Shown: positions 45,271-53,962 of the stretch, in pieces
Layout of the letters: each line of letters begins with the position of its first letter
How positions within the stretch are numbered: the first letter of the stretch is position 1
DNA from: Afipia birgiae 34632
Lineage (GTDB): Bacteria > Pseudomonadota > Alphaproteobacteria > Rhizobiales > Xanthobacteraceae
Assembly (NCBI RefSeq): GCF_000308295.2
Contig: NZ_HG326652.1
Coordinates: forward strand, 1,955,715-2,019,714
DNA: 64,000 nucleotides
Direction: 5' to 3'
Notes under the pieces: generated by a model
Told to the model about the DNA's origin: nothing
Seen by the model: only the letters and a program-made list of their open reading frames with translations
Database searches by the model: none
Program-made: the position numbers and the translations under genes

Positions 45271-46475
45271 TACGAACCGGATACCTGTGCTTGGGCGCGG
45301 CCTTTCCACATTCCGCCACGTCCCTGAAAATGCTGGACCGCGGAATTGACCGTGAAAACCATGTAAGCGATTGCGATTACGGGGAGCGCGGGCCCCCAAA
45401 GCGCGGATTGCCCATAATATCGCAGGGTGGGCTGGAACGCGAGCGCCATCAGCACCCATGCCGCCGCTGCAAACATCGCAGCAAAACCGTGGCTGAACAG
45501 TGCGATCAGGACAGGCGCCAGAAACACGAGACACATGGCAAGAATGGTTCCGATCAGGATCACCACTGAGTATCGCAGTTGCGCATAGGCCGACCGGGAA
45601 ATCATCTGCCCGACACTGGCGATGGTATCCGATGCGCGAACGCTTTTGACGTCCTGCGAAAAACCAAGCCATACAGGCCCCTGCGTCTTCAGCCTCGCGC
45701 CGAGAGCACAGTCATCGATCAGAGATCCACGGATCGCATCGATACCGCCGGCATTTTTCAACGCATCCCAGCGGGCAAGAATGCAGCCGCCAGCCGCAGC
45801 CGCGGTCGAGCGCGCGGGATTGCGAACCCAGCCGAACGGGTAAAGCATTCCGAAGAAGAAGATGAACGCGGGGATCAGGTATTTTTCCGCAAAGCTCTCG
45901 CAACGGAGCTTCGCCATCACAGACGTCATCGCGAATTTGTCATTCTGCGCGCGCGCCACCAGCCGCATCAGCACATCGCCGGTATAGACGATGTCCGCAT
46001 CGGTCAGCAGGACGTAATCCGGAGGCGACGATCGTCCCTCGACCGTTGTGAGGCCCTGCTTCACCGCCCACAGCTTGCCGGTCCAGCCTGACGGCAACGG
46101 ACGCCCCTGCAACACCGTGAGACGATCCGAGGCCCCAATCGCAGCGGCGGCCTCGCTCGCAATTTGCGAGGTACCGTCCTGGCTTTGATCGTCAACCAGG
46201 ATCATCGATAACACGCCGGGATAACGTTGGCTCAGAATCGAAGTCACGCAAGCGCCGACACCCGCAGCCTCGTCCCGCGCCGGCACGACGACGGCAATCG
46301 ATGGCCAGTTCATGAAGCCGGGAGCAGGCGCGAGGTCATCGAATTTCTGCGTTCGCCAGAAGTCGCCCCGGGCCGCGATCAGATAGATCCAGATCGCGAG
46401 AGCGAGTACGGCGACGACCAATGAGATTTGAGCAAACAATTCAGGCTCACGAGCAGGGTTGAACGGCGATGGCAC
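45270..46475 (-). CDS. hpnB: HpnB, hopanoid-associated glycosyltransferase family 2
   Basis: 401 residues. N-terminal membrane anchor, then a GT2 domain (SIAVVVPARDEAAGVGACVTSIL, LVDDQSQDG, TDADIVY as the DxD metal motif, SLIDDCALGARLK, SQDVKSVRAS as a QxxRW-like region), then several C-terminal membrane helices from about residue 280. It matches the hopene-associated family HpnB, whose sugar donor and product are unproven. The ATG at 46475 has GGAGG 8 nt upstream and heads hpnB-C-D-E-shc-G. Confidence 0.94.
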   Translation of the reverse strand: MPSPFNPAREPELFAQISLVVAVLALAIWIYLIAARGDFWRTQKFDDLAPAPGFMNWPSIAVVVPARDEAAGVGACVTSILSQRYPGVLSMILVDDQSQDGTSQIASEAAAAIGASDRLTVLQGRPLPSGWTGKLWAVKQGLTTVEGRSSPPDYVLLTDADIVYTGDVLMRLVARAQNDKFAMTSVMAKLRCESFAEKYLIPAFIFFFGMLYPFGWVRNPARSTAAAAGGCILARWDALKNAGGIDAIRGSLIDDCALGARLKTQGPVWLGFSQDVKSVRASDTIASVGQMISRSAYAQLRYSVVILIGTILAMCLVFLAPVLIALFSHGFAAMFAAAAWVLMALAFQPTLRYYGQSALWGPALPVIAIAYMVFTVNSAVQHFQGRGGMWKGRAQAQVSGS

Positions 46476-46635
46476 AGGCCTCCGCTGCAGTCGATTAGCA
46501 GGTTCGCGCCTCCTAGCACAATCCTCCGCTGTGGGGAAATATACCTGTTATTTCAGTATTTTATGGCCACGCTCCAGAGGCGCGCTGGGCACCTAGCGGG
46601 CGGCTTCGCCGTATCAGGGCCGATTCAGGGAACCG
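46476..46635. other. intergenic region before hpnB
   Basis: 160 bp that should hold the hpnB promoter on the minus strand. I find an A/T-rich stretch (46549-46562) but no convincing -35/-10 pair, palindrome or terminator. Confidence 0.4.
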
Positions 46636-47823
46636 TCAGACGTTTTGGCCAGCCGCGAAACCCGACGACCACGCCCACTGGAAATTAAAGCCGCCGAGGT
46701 GGCCTGTGACATCGATGACCTCGCCGACAAAGAACAATCCCGGCACGGACTTGGCTTCAAAGCTCTTGGACGACAATTCCGCCGTATCGACCCCACCCAG
46801 GGTGACCTCCGCCGTCCGGTAGCCTTCGGTGCCGCGCGGGGTCACCTGCCACTTGTTCACGAACATCGCGACCGCCTGCAATTGCCGGTCAGACAGATCC
46901 GCCATGCGCGAGGCCCGCCCGCCCGCCCCTGCGGTCATTTGCGCCAGCCGCCCTGGCAGCAATCGCGCAAGTCCCGTCGCCAATTCCTGACGCGGATGAT
47001 CGCGCCGCATCTCTTTCAACGCCGCGAAGACGTCGATGCCGGGCGCCATATCGATCTGAATATCGTCGCCGTCACGCCAATAGGATGAAATTTGCAGAAT
47101 TGCCGGACCGCTCAATCCGCGATGGGTGAACAGCATCGCCTCGTCGAACTGCGTCCCGTCGCATTTCACCACCGCTTCGACGGAAACTCCGGCAAGGTCT
47201 TTTGATCGCGCCAGCAAAGCCTCATCGAATGTCAGCGGGACAAGTCCTGCCCGTGGGGGCACGATCTTGAGACCGAACTGTTCGGCGACTTTGTAGCCGA
47301 AGCCGCTCGATCCCATCTTGGGAATGGACGGGCCGCCGGTGGCGACGACCAGCGAGCGCCCGCGCATTTCTCCGCGATCCGTGACAACGGTGAAGCCGTC
47401 CTCGCCCCTCGCGATCGATGAGATTTTCGTACCCGGATGCAGCGTTACGCCGGCCGCTCCGCATTCATCGAGCAGCATGTCGATGATGTGCTGCGACGAG
47501 CCGTTGCAGAACAGCTGCCCGCGTGTCTTCTCGTGATAAGCGATGCGATGTTTCTCGACCTGCGCGATGAAGTCGTGCTGGGTATACCCGCTCAGCGCCG
47601 ACTTGCAGAAATGCGGATTACGGGACAGGAAATTCGCAGGTGTGGTGTGCAGGTTGGTGAAATTGCAGCGCCCGCCGCCGGAAATGCGGATCTTCTCGGC
47701 CGGACGCTTCGCCTGCTCGATCACTGCCACGCGCCGGCCGCGCCTACCGGCAACACCGGCGCACATCAAACCTGCCGCCCCTCCTCCGAGGATGACGACG
47801 TCGTAAACCAGCGGATGCTTCAT
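46636..47823 (-). CDS. flavoprotein of the HI0933/YhiN (BaiN-like) family
   Basis: 395 residues. N-terminal FAD-binding YDVVILGGGAAGLMCAGVAGRRG, then RISGGGRCNFTNLH and a C-terminal FVGEVIDVTGHLGGFNFQWAWSSG that are family signatures. NAD(P)/FAD-dependent oxidoreductases of this family include BaiN in bile-acid dehydroxylation, but most members have no known substrate. It lies 47 bp downstream of the HpnP-like gene and is probably co-transcribed with it, raising a polycyclic-lipid link that is only inference. Housekeeping homologues also occur without hopanoid genes. Confidence 0.92.
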   Translation of the reverse strand: MKHPLVYDVVILGGGAAGLMCAGVAGRRGRRVAVIEQAKRPAEKIRISGGGRCNFTNLHTTPANFLSRNPHFCKSALSGYTQHDFIAQVEKHRIAYHEKTRGQLFCNGSSQHIIDMLLDECGAAGVTLHPGTKISSIARGEDGFTVVTDRGEMRGRSLVVATGGPSIPKMGSSGFGYKVAEQFGLKIVPPRAGLVPLTFDEALLARSKDLAGVSVEAVVKCDGTQFDEAMLFTHRGLSGPAILQISSYWRDGDDIQIDMAPGIDVFAALKEMRRDHPRQELATGLARLLPGRLAQMTAGAGGRASRMADLSDRQLQAVAMFVNKWQVTPRGTEGYRTAEVTLGGVDTAELSSKSFEAKSVPGLFFVGEVIDVTGHLGGFNFQWAWSSGFAAGQNV

Positions 47824-47870
47824 AGGCGCTCAGGCGATAGCGCGATCGGCGTGACCATGATCACGCCGCG

Positions 47871-49457
47871 TTATTCAGCAGCGACAGGCAAATCCCGCAA
47901 TCTGGTCGAATAATACGATGCATTCTGCTGCCCGCTTGATGCGTCCCGGGCGAACACTATCAGATGGTGGGCGACCAGACCAACGCTGATGACGCGCTCG
48001 ATATCGCCGGATTTCAGGCGCGGCCACGCAAATTTCCAGAACTCGCGGCGATAGTCACTCTTCACGCCGACATGCCAGATAATCTTTGAGAGCATCGTCA
48101 TGCCGCGCTTGATGTTGCGCCATGACAAACGCTGCTTGCTGTTCGGCGGCTGCAGCCGGTTCGGGTAGGTCTCGCGGACCTGATGCTCGAATCGCGCGAA
48201 CAGTTTCTCGGGCGTGTAGGCCCGGCCCATGCATTCGCGCCATGTGGAAACGACGTGATCGTAGGGCAAGAAGAAATCCACGTTGGAGTCCCGATTGTCG
48301 TCCTCAATCAGCCGCCCCTCGCGCTTCAACCGGTCGTACAACGGCGTGCGCGGCAACGCCTGCAGCAGATTGATCGTCAGCAGCGGAATCTGGGACTGGT
48401 CGATGAATTCGAGAATACCCTCGCCGGCATCGAGTTTGTCAGTGTCCAACCCAAGAATAATGCCGGACACGACTTCCAGCCCGTAACTGTTCAGCGTTTG
48501 CACGCCCTCCAGAATCGGCACCATCATGTTGTGCTGCTTCGACATCGCTTTCAGCGCGTCGGGATCCGGGGTCTCGATACCGGCAAACAAGGTCGTGAAG
48601 TAAGCATCGCGCATCAGCGACAGGATTTCCGGGCGCTTGGCAATATTCAGCGTCGCTTCACAGGCGAACTGGATCGAATATCCGTTGCGCTTCTGCCATT
48701 CGACAAGATGCGGCAGCAGATCCAGCGCCGCTTTCCGGTTGCCGATGAAATTGTCGTCAACGAAATACACCGCACCGGCGAGGCCGCACTCCAGCATCTT
48801 GTCGAGTTCGGCGATCACCTGCTCCGGCGATTTGAGACGCGGGTTGCGGCCGTAGAGCGCAGGGATGTCGCAGAACTCGCATTGATAAGGGCAGCCCGAC
48901 GAAAACTGGATGCTGCCGATGAAATAGCGGTTGAGCGGCAAAAGCTCATAGGCCGGAAGCGGAAAGTCCGACATCTCGCGCCGTTCCTGCGTGGTCAGGA
49001 TGACCTGCCTATCCGGTCGCGACGTATCGCGCCCCAGACGCCGGAACAGCTCACACGTCGCGTCCCCAAGCTCGCCGACGTGCAGATAGTCGAACTCAGG
49101 ATAGTATTCCGGACAGGCGCTGACCGACGGCCCGCCGAGCGCCACGGCGAGGTGGTGTTCATGGGCCCGCCGGCAGATATCATTGATCTGCGGCCGCTGG
49201 ATATGCATCCCGCTGACGAACACCGCGTCGGCCCAGATGAAGTCATCATCGGTCGCCGCCTTGATGTTCTCGTCGATAAAACGGACCTCCCAGCCCGCCG
49301 GTAGCGAGGCCGCGATCAGCAGCAGCCCCTGGGGAGGCATGAAAGCCTGAACGCCGTCGGTCAGGGGATATGCGTACTCGAAAGTGCCAAATGAGGGGGA
49401 ATATCGGGGAAAAACACAAAGGATACGACGAATGGAAGGACTTACCACGTCTCTCAT
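47871..49457 (-). CDS. hpnP: B12-binding radical SAM protein, HpnP-type hopanoid C-2 methylase
   Basis: 528 residues from the ATG at 49457, which has AGGGGG upstream. An N-terminal cobalamin-binding domain (about 1-150; MPPQGLLLIAASLPAGWEVRFIDENI, SGMHIQRPQINDICRRAH, GGPSVSACPEYYP) is followed by a radical SAM core with C189, C193 and C196 (SSGCPYQCEFCDIPALYGR) and a C-terminal DUF4070-like region. Length and sequence fit HpnP, which methylates hopanoids at C-2. A related B12 radical SAM protein, HpnJ, is shorter, so HpnP is preferred. Located next to the hopanoid operon in the same direction. Confidence 0.8.
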   Translation of the reverse strand: MRDVVSPSIRRILCVFPRYSPSFGTFEYAYPLTDGVQAFMPPQGLLLIAASLPAGWEVRFIDENIKAATDDDFIWADAVFVSGMHIQRPQINDICRRAHEHHLAVALGGPSVSACPEYYPEFDYLHVGELGDATCELFRRLGRDTSRPDRQVILTTQERREMSDFPLPAYELLPLNRYFIGSIQFSSGCPYQCEFCDIPALYGRNPRLKSPEQVIAELDKMLECGLAGAVYFVDDNFIGNRKAALDLLPHLVEWQKRNGYSIQFACEATLNIAKRPEILSLMRDAYFTTLFAGIETPDPDALKAMSKQHNMMVPILEGVQTLNSYGLEVVSGIILGLDTDKLDAGEGILEFIDQSQIPLLTINLLQALPRTPLYDRLKREGRLIEDDNRDSNVDFFLPYDHVVSTWRECMGRAYTPEKLFARFEHQVRETYPNRLQPPNSKQRLSWRNIKRGMTMLSKIIWHVGVKSDYRREFWKFAWPRLKSGDIERVISVGLVAHHLIVFARDASSGQQNASYYSTRLRDLPVAAE

Positions 49458-49688
49458 CAGGCCCCCTGCTCTCAAGATGTGCAGTTGCGCTAAGATTCAG
49501 GTGAGATTAGGGCGCTTCCAAGGAGGTAGCCCCGCGCTCAACGCAACCTTATTCGGATAAGCGAGCTGCGGACCATTCCGGGAACAACGCCCGCCCGCTC
49601 GGCAGCCCTGGTTCCGCCCGGCTCCAATCCTGGATCAAAGGCTGCTATCGTCGCAATACAAAAGACGCAAGCCTGCGGAGGACCGCCC

Positions 49689-50687
49689 ATGACACAAACC
49701 AACCGCCAGATCCTGCTGGTCGAAAAACCCACCGGCAAGCTGTTACCTCAGAATTTCAAGATGGCGGAAGCCGCCATTCCAGAGCCCAAGGACGGCGAGG
49801 TCTTGCTGCGGGTGCTTTACATCTCGCTCGATGCTGCCAACCGCGCATGGATGCAGGGCGCGACCTACCGCGCCGCCGTCGAGGCCAATACGGTAATGGC
49901 GGGCGGCGCGATCGCCGAAGTGGTGAAATCCAACGCGCCCGGCTTCGCGCCCGGCGATCTGGTGTTCGGCGATACCGGCTGGCAGGACTACGCCGCCGTC
50001 CGCGCAAAGCATCTGGTCAAAGTGCCGCGCATCGATCCGATCACCAATCTGTTGAGCGTCTATGGTGTGGCAGGTCTCACGGCCTATTTCGGTCTGCTCA
50101 ATGTCGGCAAGCCGAAGGCCGGCGAAACCGTCGTGGTGTCTGCGGCGGCAGGATCGGTCGGCTCCTTCGTCGGCCAGATCGCCAAGATCAAGGGCTGCCG
50201 CGTCGTTGGCATCGCGGGCGGCAAGGAGAAGTGCAACTGGCTGGTTTCGGAGCTCGGCTTCGACGCCGCGGTCGATTACAAGTCCGAGCCCGTGTTCAAG
50301 GCCTTGAAGGCCGCCGCGCCGAGCGGCATCGACGTCTATTTCGACAATGTCGGCGGCGATATCTTTGAGGCCTGCCTGCCCCAGATGAACCAGCACGGCC
50401 GCATTTCCTGCTGCGGAGCAGTTTCGGCATATGACGGCACACCGCCGGCCCATGGCCCCAGGGGCGTCCCGGGTCTGATCGTCGTCAAGCGCCTGATCGT
50501 GCAGGGCTTCATCTTTACCGACTTCAACGACCAGCGCGAGGCCGCTATGGCCGATCTCCAGTCGTGGGTGAAGGCGGGCAAGATCAAGGTACAGGAAGAC
50601 ATTATCAGTGGCCTTGAGAATACCCCGAAGGCGCTGATCGGACTTCTTGCTGGCGAAAATCGCGGCAAGCGAATGGTGAAGGTGTAA
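49689..50687 (+). CDS. MDR-family NADP-dependent oxidoreductase
   Basis: 332 residues of the zinc-independent medium-chain reductase group (prostaglandin reductase/CurA-like). Catalytic fold with GETVVVSAAAGSVGSFVGQIAKIKG as the nucleotide-binding motif, IAGGKEKC, and VDVYFDNVGGDIFEACLPQMN-like GIDVYFDNVGG downstream. It reduces alpha,beta-unsaturated ketones or similar compounds using NADPH. GGAGG-rich sequence lies just before the ATG at 49689. It is divergent from hpnP and 126 bp ahead of the MFS gene. Substrate unknown. Confidence 0.92.
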   Translation: MTQTNRQILLVEKPTGKLLPQNFKMAEAAIPEPKDGEVLLRVLYISLDAANRAWMQGATYRAAVEANTVMAGGAIAEVVKSNAPGFAPGDLVFGDTGWQDYAAVRAKHLVKVPRIDPITNLLSVYGVAGLTAYFGLLNVGKPKAGETVVVSAAAGSVGSFVGQIAKIKGCRVVGIAGGKEKCNWLVSELGFDAAVDYKSEPVFKALKAAAPSGIDVYFDNVGGDIFEACLPQMNQHGRISCCGAVSAYDGTPPAHGPRGVPGLIVVKRLIVQGFIFTDFNDQREAAMADLQSWVKAGKIKVQEDIISGLENTPKALIGLLAGENRGKRMVKV

Positions 50688-50813
50688 CCAACACCTTCTC
50701 GGAAGTTTCATTCCCTACAAAATGGATGTGCCGCCACTTCATAAACGCATAGCGTGAATGAGGTAGGTGGCACATGCCTTGCTGTGTTTCTCCAACAACA
50801 TGGAGAGACCGGG

Positions 50814-52100
50814 ATGAGCGCCACGACCGATTCAAAGACAAGTAACGCACGTTGGGTTCAACTGTTGCTGGGCGTCATCGCCATGATGGCGATCTCCAGC
50901 CCGCAATATGTCTGGACGCTGTTCGTCAAATCCTTTCAATCCACCACGGGCGCAACGCTTCCCGCAATCCAGATCACCTTCTCGCTTCTTATCGTCCTGC
51001 AAACGTGGCTATCGCCCGCACAGGGCTGGCTGATCGACCGCTTCGGGCCAAGGCTTCTGATCGCCGTGGGCACCGTTCTGAGCGGACTGGGCTGGGTGCT
51101 TTCGGCTTACGCAACTTCCCTGACCGCGCTTTATGCAACCTATGGCTTGTTTTGCGGCATTGGCACCGGCATCGTGTACATCGGCATTGTCGGCCTGATG
51201 GTGCGCTGGTTCCCCGACCGGCGCGGCTTCGCGACGGGGATGGTTGCTGCCGGATATGGCTTCGGTGCCATCCTGACCACCTTCCCCATTGATGCCATGC
51301 TGAAGAGCTCGACCTATCAGGCGACGCTGATCACCTTCGGCATCATTCTCGGAGCCGTCGGCTTCCTCGCCGCGCTCGGTTTGCGCAATCCTAAACCCGG
51401 CGAAACCGCGGCTGCGGCAACCTCGATCAAGGTCGCAACCACGGCCGTTGACTACGCACCGAAGCAAATGCTGAGGACGCCGATCTTCTGGCTGATGTTC
51501 GTTATGATGACGATGATGTCCACCGGCGGGCTGATGGTGATTTCGCAATTTGCGAACTTCACAAAAGACTTCGGCGTCGCCAATGTCATGGTCTGGGGCT
51601 TTGCCGCGCTGCCGCTCGCGCTCACCATCGATCGCATCACCAACGGCCTGACACGGCCGTTCTTTGGCTGGGTCTCCGACCGGATCGGCCGCGAGAACAC
51701 GATGGGCCTTGCATTCATCTTCGAGGGCGTAGCCATCGCGTTGATGGTTGCCTTCCGCGACAACACACTCGCGTTTGTTCTGTTATCGGGCGTCGTGTTC
51801 TTCGGATGGGGCGAGATCTTCTCGCTGTTTCCATCGACGCTCACCGACACCTTCGGCACCAAGAATGCGACCACCAACTATGGCTTCCTCTATATGGCGC
51901 AAGGCGTCGGCTCCGTGCTCGGCGGTCCTGTCGCGGCGATGATCCGCGAATCCACGGGAAGCTGGATGCCGGTCTTCAGCCTGATCATTGTCATGGACGT
52001 CCTGACCGGCCTGCTGGCGCTGTTTGTGCTGAAGCCTTGGCGCGCGCAGTGGTTCGGCCTTGCCGTCGGCGGTACTCCCGTGGCGGCGCCAGCCGAATAG
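50814..52100 (+). CDS. OFA-family MFS transporter (oxalate:formate antiporter-like)
   Basis: 428 residues, twelve membrane helices. OFA features: SSPQYVWTLFVKSFQSTTGATLPAIQITFSLLIVLQTW at the N-terminus, GWLIDRFGPRLLIAVG as the MFS loop motif, GIGTGIVYIGIVGLMVRWFPDRRGFATGM and DRITNGLTRPFFGWVSDRIGRE in the second half. The family includes OxlT but also exchangers of other monocarboxylates. The ATG at 50814 has GGAGAG upstream. No oxalate-degrading enzymes are adjacent. A strong terminator follows. Confidence 0.93.
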   Translation: MSATTDSKTSNARWVQLLLGVIAMMAISSPQYVWTLFVKSFQSTTGATLPAIQITFSLLIVLQTWLSPAQGWLIDRFGPRLLIAVGTVLSGLGWVLSAYATSLTALYATYGLFCGIGTGIVYIGIVGLMVRWFPDRRGFATGMVAAGYGFGAILTTFPIDAMLKSSTYQATLITFGIILGAVGFLAALGLRNPKPGETAAAATSIKVATTAVDYAPKQMLRTPIFWLMFVMMTMMSTGGLMVISQFANFTKDFGVANVMVWGFAALPLALTIDRITNGLTRPFFGWVSDRIGRENTMGLAFIFEGVAIALMVAFRDNTLAFVLLSGVVFFGWGEIFSLFPSTLTDTFGTKNATTNYGFLYMAQGVGSVLGGPVAAMIRESTGSWMPVFSLIIVMDVLTGLLALFVLKPWRAQWFGLAVGGTPVAAPAE

Positions 52101-52115
52101 CGGCTCCTCCCGTGC

Positions 52116-52150
52116 AAATGCCCGGTGAAAACCGGGCATTTTGCATTTTG
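52116..52150 (+). terminator. intrinsic terminator after the MFS gene
   Basis: 10-bp perfect stem AAATGCCCGG / CCGGGCATTT with a 6-nt loop, followed by TTGCATTTTG. It lies 15 bp after the MFS stop. Confidence 0.8.
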
Positions 52151-52154
52151 CAAA

Positions 52155-52171
52155 AAGTGAAGTTTTCACTT
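52155..52171. promoter_or_regulatory. operator-like palindrome upstream of the GGT gene
   Basis: Perfect inverted repeat AAGTGAA-GTT-TTCACTT, 57 bp upstream of the gamma-glutamyltransferase-like start and just after the terminator. The size fits a dimeric repressor site. No regulator gene is adjacent. Confidence 0.4.
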
Positions 52172-52228
52172 ACATAGGGGCATCGCGTCCATTGTCGGCG
52201 CATCAACGCTAGAACATGGATACGATCG

Positions 52229-53818
52229 ATGCTGAATACGCCCCGCTCCCGCCGCGGCATGGTGACCTCGCCCCATCATCTCGCCAGCGAAGCCGGACTC
52301 CGGGTGCTGCGCGAGGGCGGCAATGCCATCGAGGCAACGCTGGCCATGGCCGCGAGCCTGCCGGTGGTCTATCCGCACATGAACTCGATCGGCGGTGACG
52401 GCTTCTGGCTGATTTCGAAAGACGGCAAACCTCCAATCGCAGTGGATGGCTGCGGCGCGGCTGCGGCGGCGGCAACACCCGAATTCTATAAAGGCAAAGG
52501 CCTTTCCGCGATTCCGCCGCGCGGTCCTCTCGCCGCCAATACCGTCGCCGGCACGCTGTCCGGCTGGGCCGAGGTGATCGCGATCAACCAGGAAATGGGC
52601 GGCAAGCTTCCGCTGTCGCGTCTGGTGGAAGATGCGGTGTGGTCGGCTGAAAACGGCTTTGCGGTGACTGCAACCCAGCAGGAATTGACCGAGACGAAAT
52701 TCGCCGAATTGAAGGACTCGCCGGGCTTCGTCGATACCTTTCTGCTCGGCGGCAAGCTGCCGAAGGAAGGTCAGTTGATGAAGCTGCCGGCGCTTGGCGC
52801 GACGCTGAAGCGGCTCGGCCACCATGGACCGATGGATTTCTACACAGGCGCACTCGCCAAGGAAATCGCGGCGGATCTCGCGCGCTGCGGATCGCCGGTG
52901 ACACTCGCCGATCTTGCCGCGCAGAAGGCGCAGCGCCGCGATGCGCTGTCTGTCGCCGTCAAGGGTGCGACCCTGTACAATTTCCCGCCGCCGACGCAGG
53001 GCCTCGCCTCGCTGATGATCCTCGCGATCTTCGAGCGGCTCGGCATCAAGGAGGCGGAGACCTTCGAATACCTTCATGGCATCGTCGAAGCCACCAAGCA
53101 GGCATTCTTGGTCCGCGACCGCATCGTCGGCGATCCCGCATTTATGGCGGAGCAAGCCGAACACTATCTGACGCCTGAGATTCTTGACGAACTCGCCTCG
53201 CGCGTCGCTCATCACCGCGCGCTGCCGTGGCCGGTGCCGACCAATCCTGGCGACACCGTCTGGCTGGGCGCGATCGACAGCAACGGCGTCGCCGTTTCCT
53301 TCATCCAGAGCATCTATTTCGAATTCGGCTCCGGCTGCGTGCTGGAGAACTCCGGCATCGTCTGGCAGAACCGCGGCTCGAGCTTCCTGCTGGAGGGCGA
53401 TGGTCCCCGCGCGCTGCGCCCCGGCCGCAAGCCGTTCCATACCCTCAATCCGGCAATGGCGCTGTTCAACGACGGCCGCCGCATGGTCTATGGCAACATG
53501 GGCGGCGAAGGCCAGCCGCAGAGCCAGTCCGCCGTGTTCAGCCGTTACGCCATGTACGGCCAAGGCTTACAGGCGGCCGTCACCGCGCCGCGCTGGCTGC
53601 TCGGCAAAACATGGGGCGATGCCACCGTGACGCTGAAGCTGGAGAACCGTTTCGATCCGGCGGTGGTTCAGGCGATGCGGGACGTCGGCCACGACATCGA
53701 AATCCTGCCGGACTTCACCTCGACCATGGGTCATGCCGGTGCAGTGGTACGACATGCCGACGGCATGTTCGAGGGCGCGACCGACCCGCGCAGCGACGGC
53801 GCCGCGATGGGATTTTAG
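52229..53818 (+). CDS. gamma-glutamyltransferase-family Ntn hydrolase
   Basis: 529 residues. Family motifs: HHLASEAGLRVLREGGNAIEATLAM, NSIGGDGFWL, and the autoprocessing/catalytic Thr in NPGDTVWLGAIDSNGVAVSFIQS. The C-terminal subunit contains LNPAMALF and GNMGGEGQPQSQS. The proenzyme would self-cleave before that Thr. No signal peptide, so it appears cytoplasmic, unlike classical periplasmic GGT but like YwrD-type proteins. ATG at 52229 close behind a palindrome. Convergent with the KDPG aldolase gene. Confidence 0.9.
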   Translation: MLNTPRSRRGMVTSPHHLASEAGLRVLREGGNAIEATLAMAASLPVVYPHMNSIGGDGFWLISKDGKPPIAVDGCGAAAAAATPEFYKGKGLSAIPPRGPLAANTVAGTLSGWAEVIAINQEMGGKLPLSRLVEDAVWSAENGFAVTATQQELTETKFAELKDSPGFVDTFLLGGKLPKEGQLMKLPALGATLKRLGHHGPMDFYTGALAKEIAADLARCGSPVTLADLAAQKAQRRDALSVAVKGATLYNFPPPTQGLASLMILAIFERLGIKEAETFEYLHGIVEATKQAFLVRDRIVGDPAFMAEQAEHYLTPEILDELASRVAHHRALPWPVPTNPGDTVWLGAIDSNGVAVSFIQSIYFEFGSGCVLENSGIVWQNRGSSFLLEGDGPRALRPGRKPFHTLNPAMALFNDGRRMVYGNMGGEGQPQSQSAVFSRYAMYGQGLQAAVTAPRWLLGKTWGDATVTLKLENRFDPAVVQAMRDVGHDIEILPDFTSTMGHAGAVVRHADGMFEGATDPRSDGAAMGF

Positions 53819-53897
53819 GAACCGAACAGAGTCTTTAAGCGGCGCTTCTCATCTTCACGCGCAACTTGATCTGAAGTTCAGCTTTCGTTTCCAGCCC

Positions 53898-53919
53898 GGT
53901 TACGGCCACGGCCGTAACC
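53898..53919. other. hairpin between convergent genes
   Basis: Perfect 10-bp inverted repeat GGTTACGGCC / GGCCGTAACC separated by 2 nt, between the GGT and KDPG aldolase stops. No T-tract, so either a weak terminator or an mRNA 3'-end stabiliser. Confidence 0.5.
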
Positions 53920-53962
53920 ACTTTGCGAGACTCAACTTTTCGGCGTTAGCCAAAGACGGGGC

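Noticed and set aside
45271..45672. N-terminal extension of HpnC by 134 residues
   Set aside because: The extension overlaps hpnB in another frame and bears no similarity to squalene/phytoene synthases; the ATG at 45270 overlapping the hpnB stop is the normal start.
49565..49625. EcfG-like promoter before hpnP (GGAAC and CGTT on the minus strand)
   Set aside because: Spacing is 21 nt rather than 16-17 and it is more than 100 bp from the start. hpnP is EcfG-controlled in Rhodopseudomonas as I recall, but this site does not support it.
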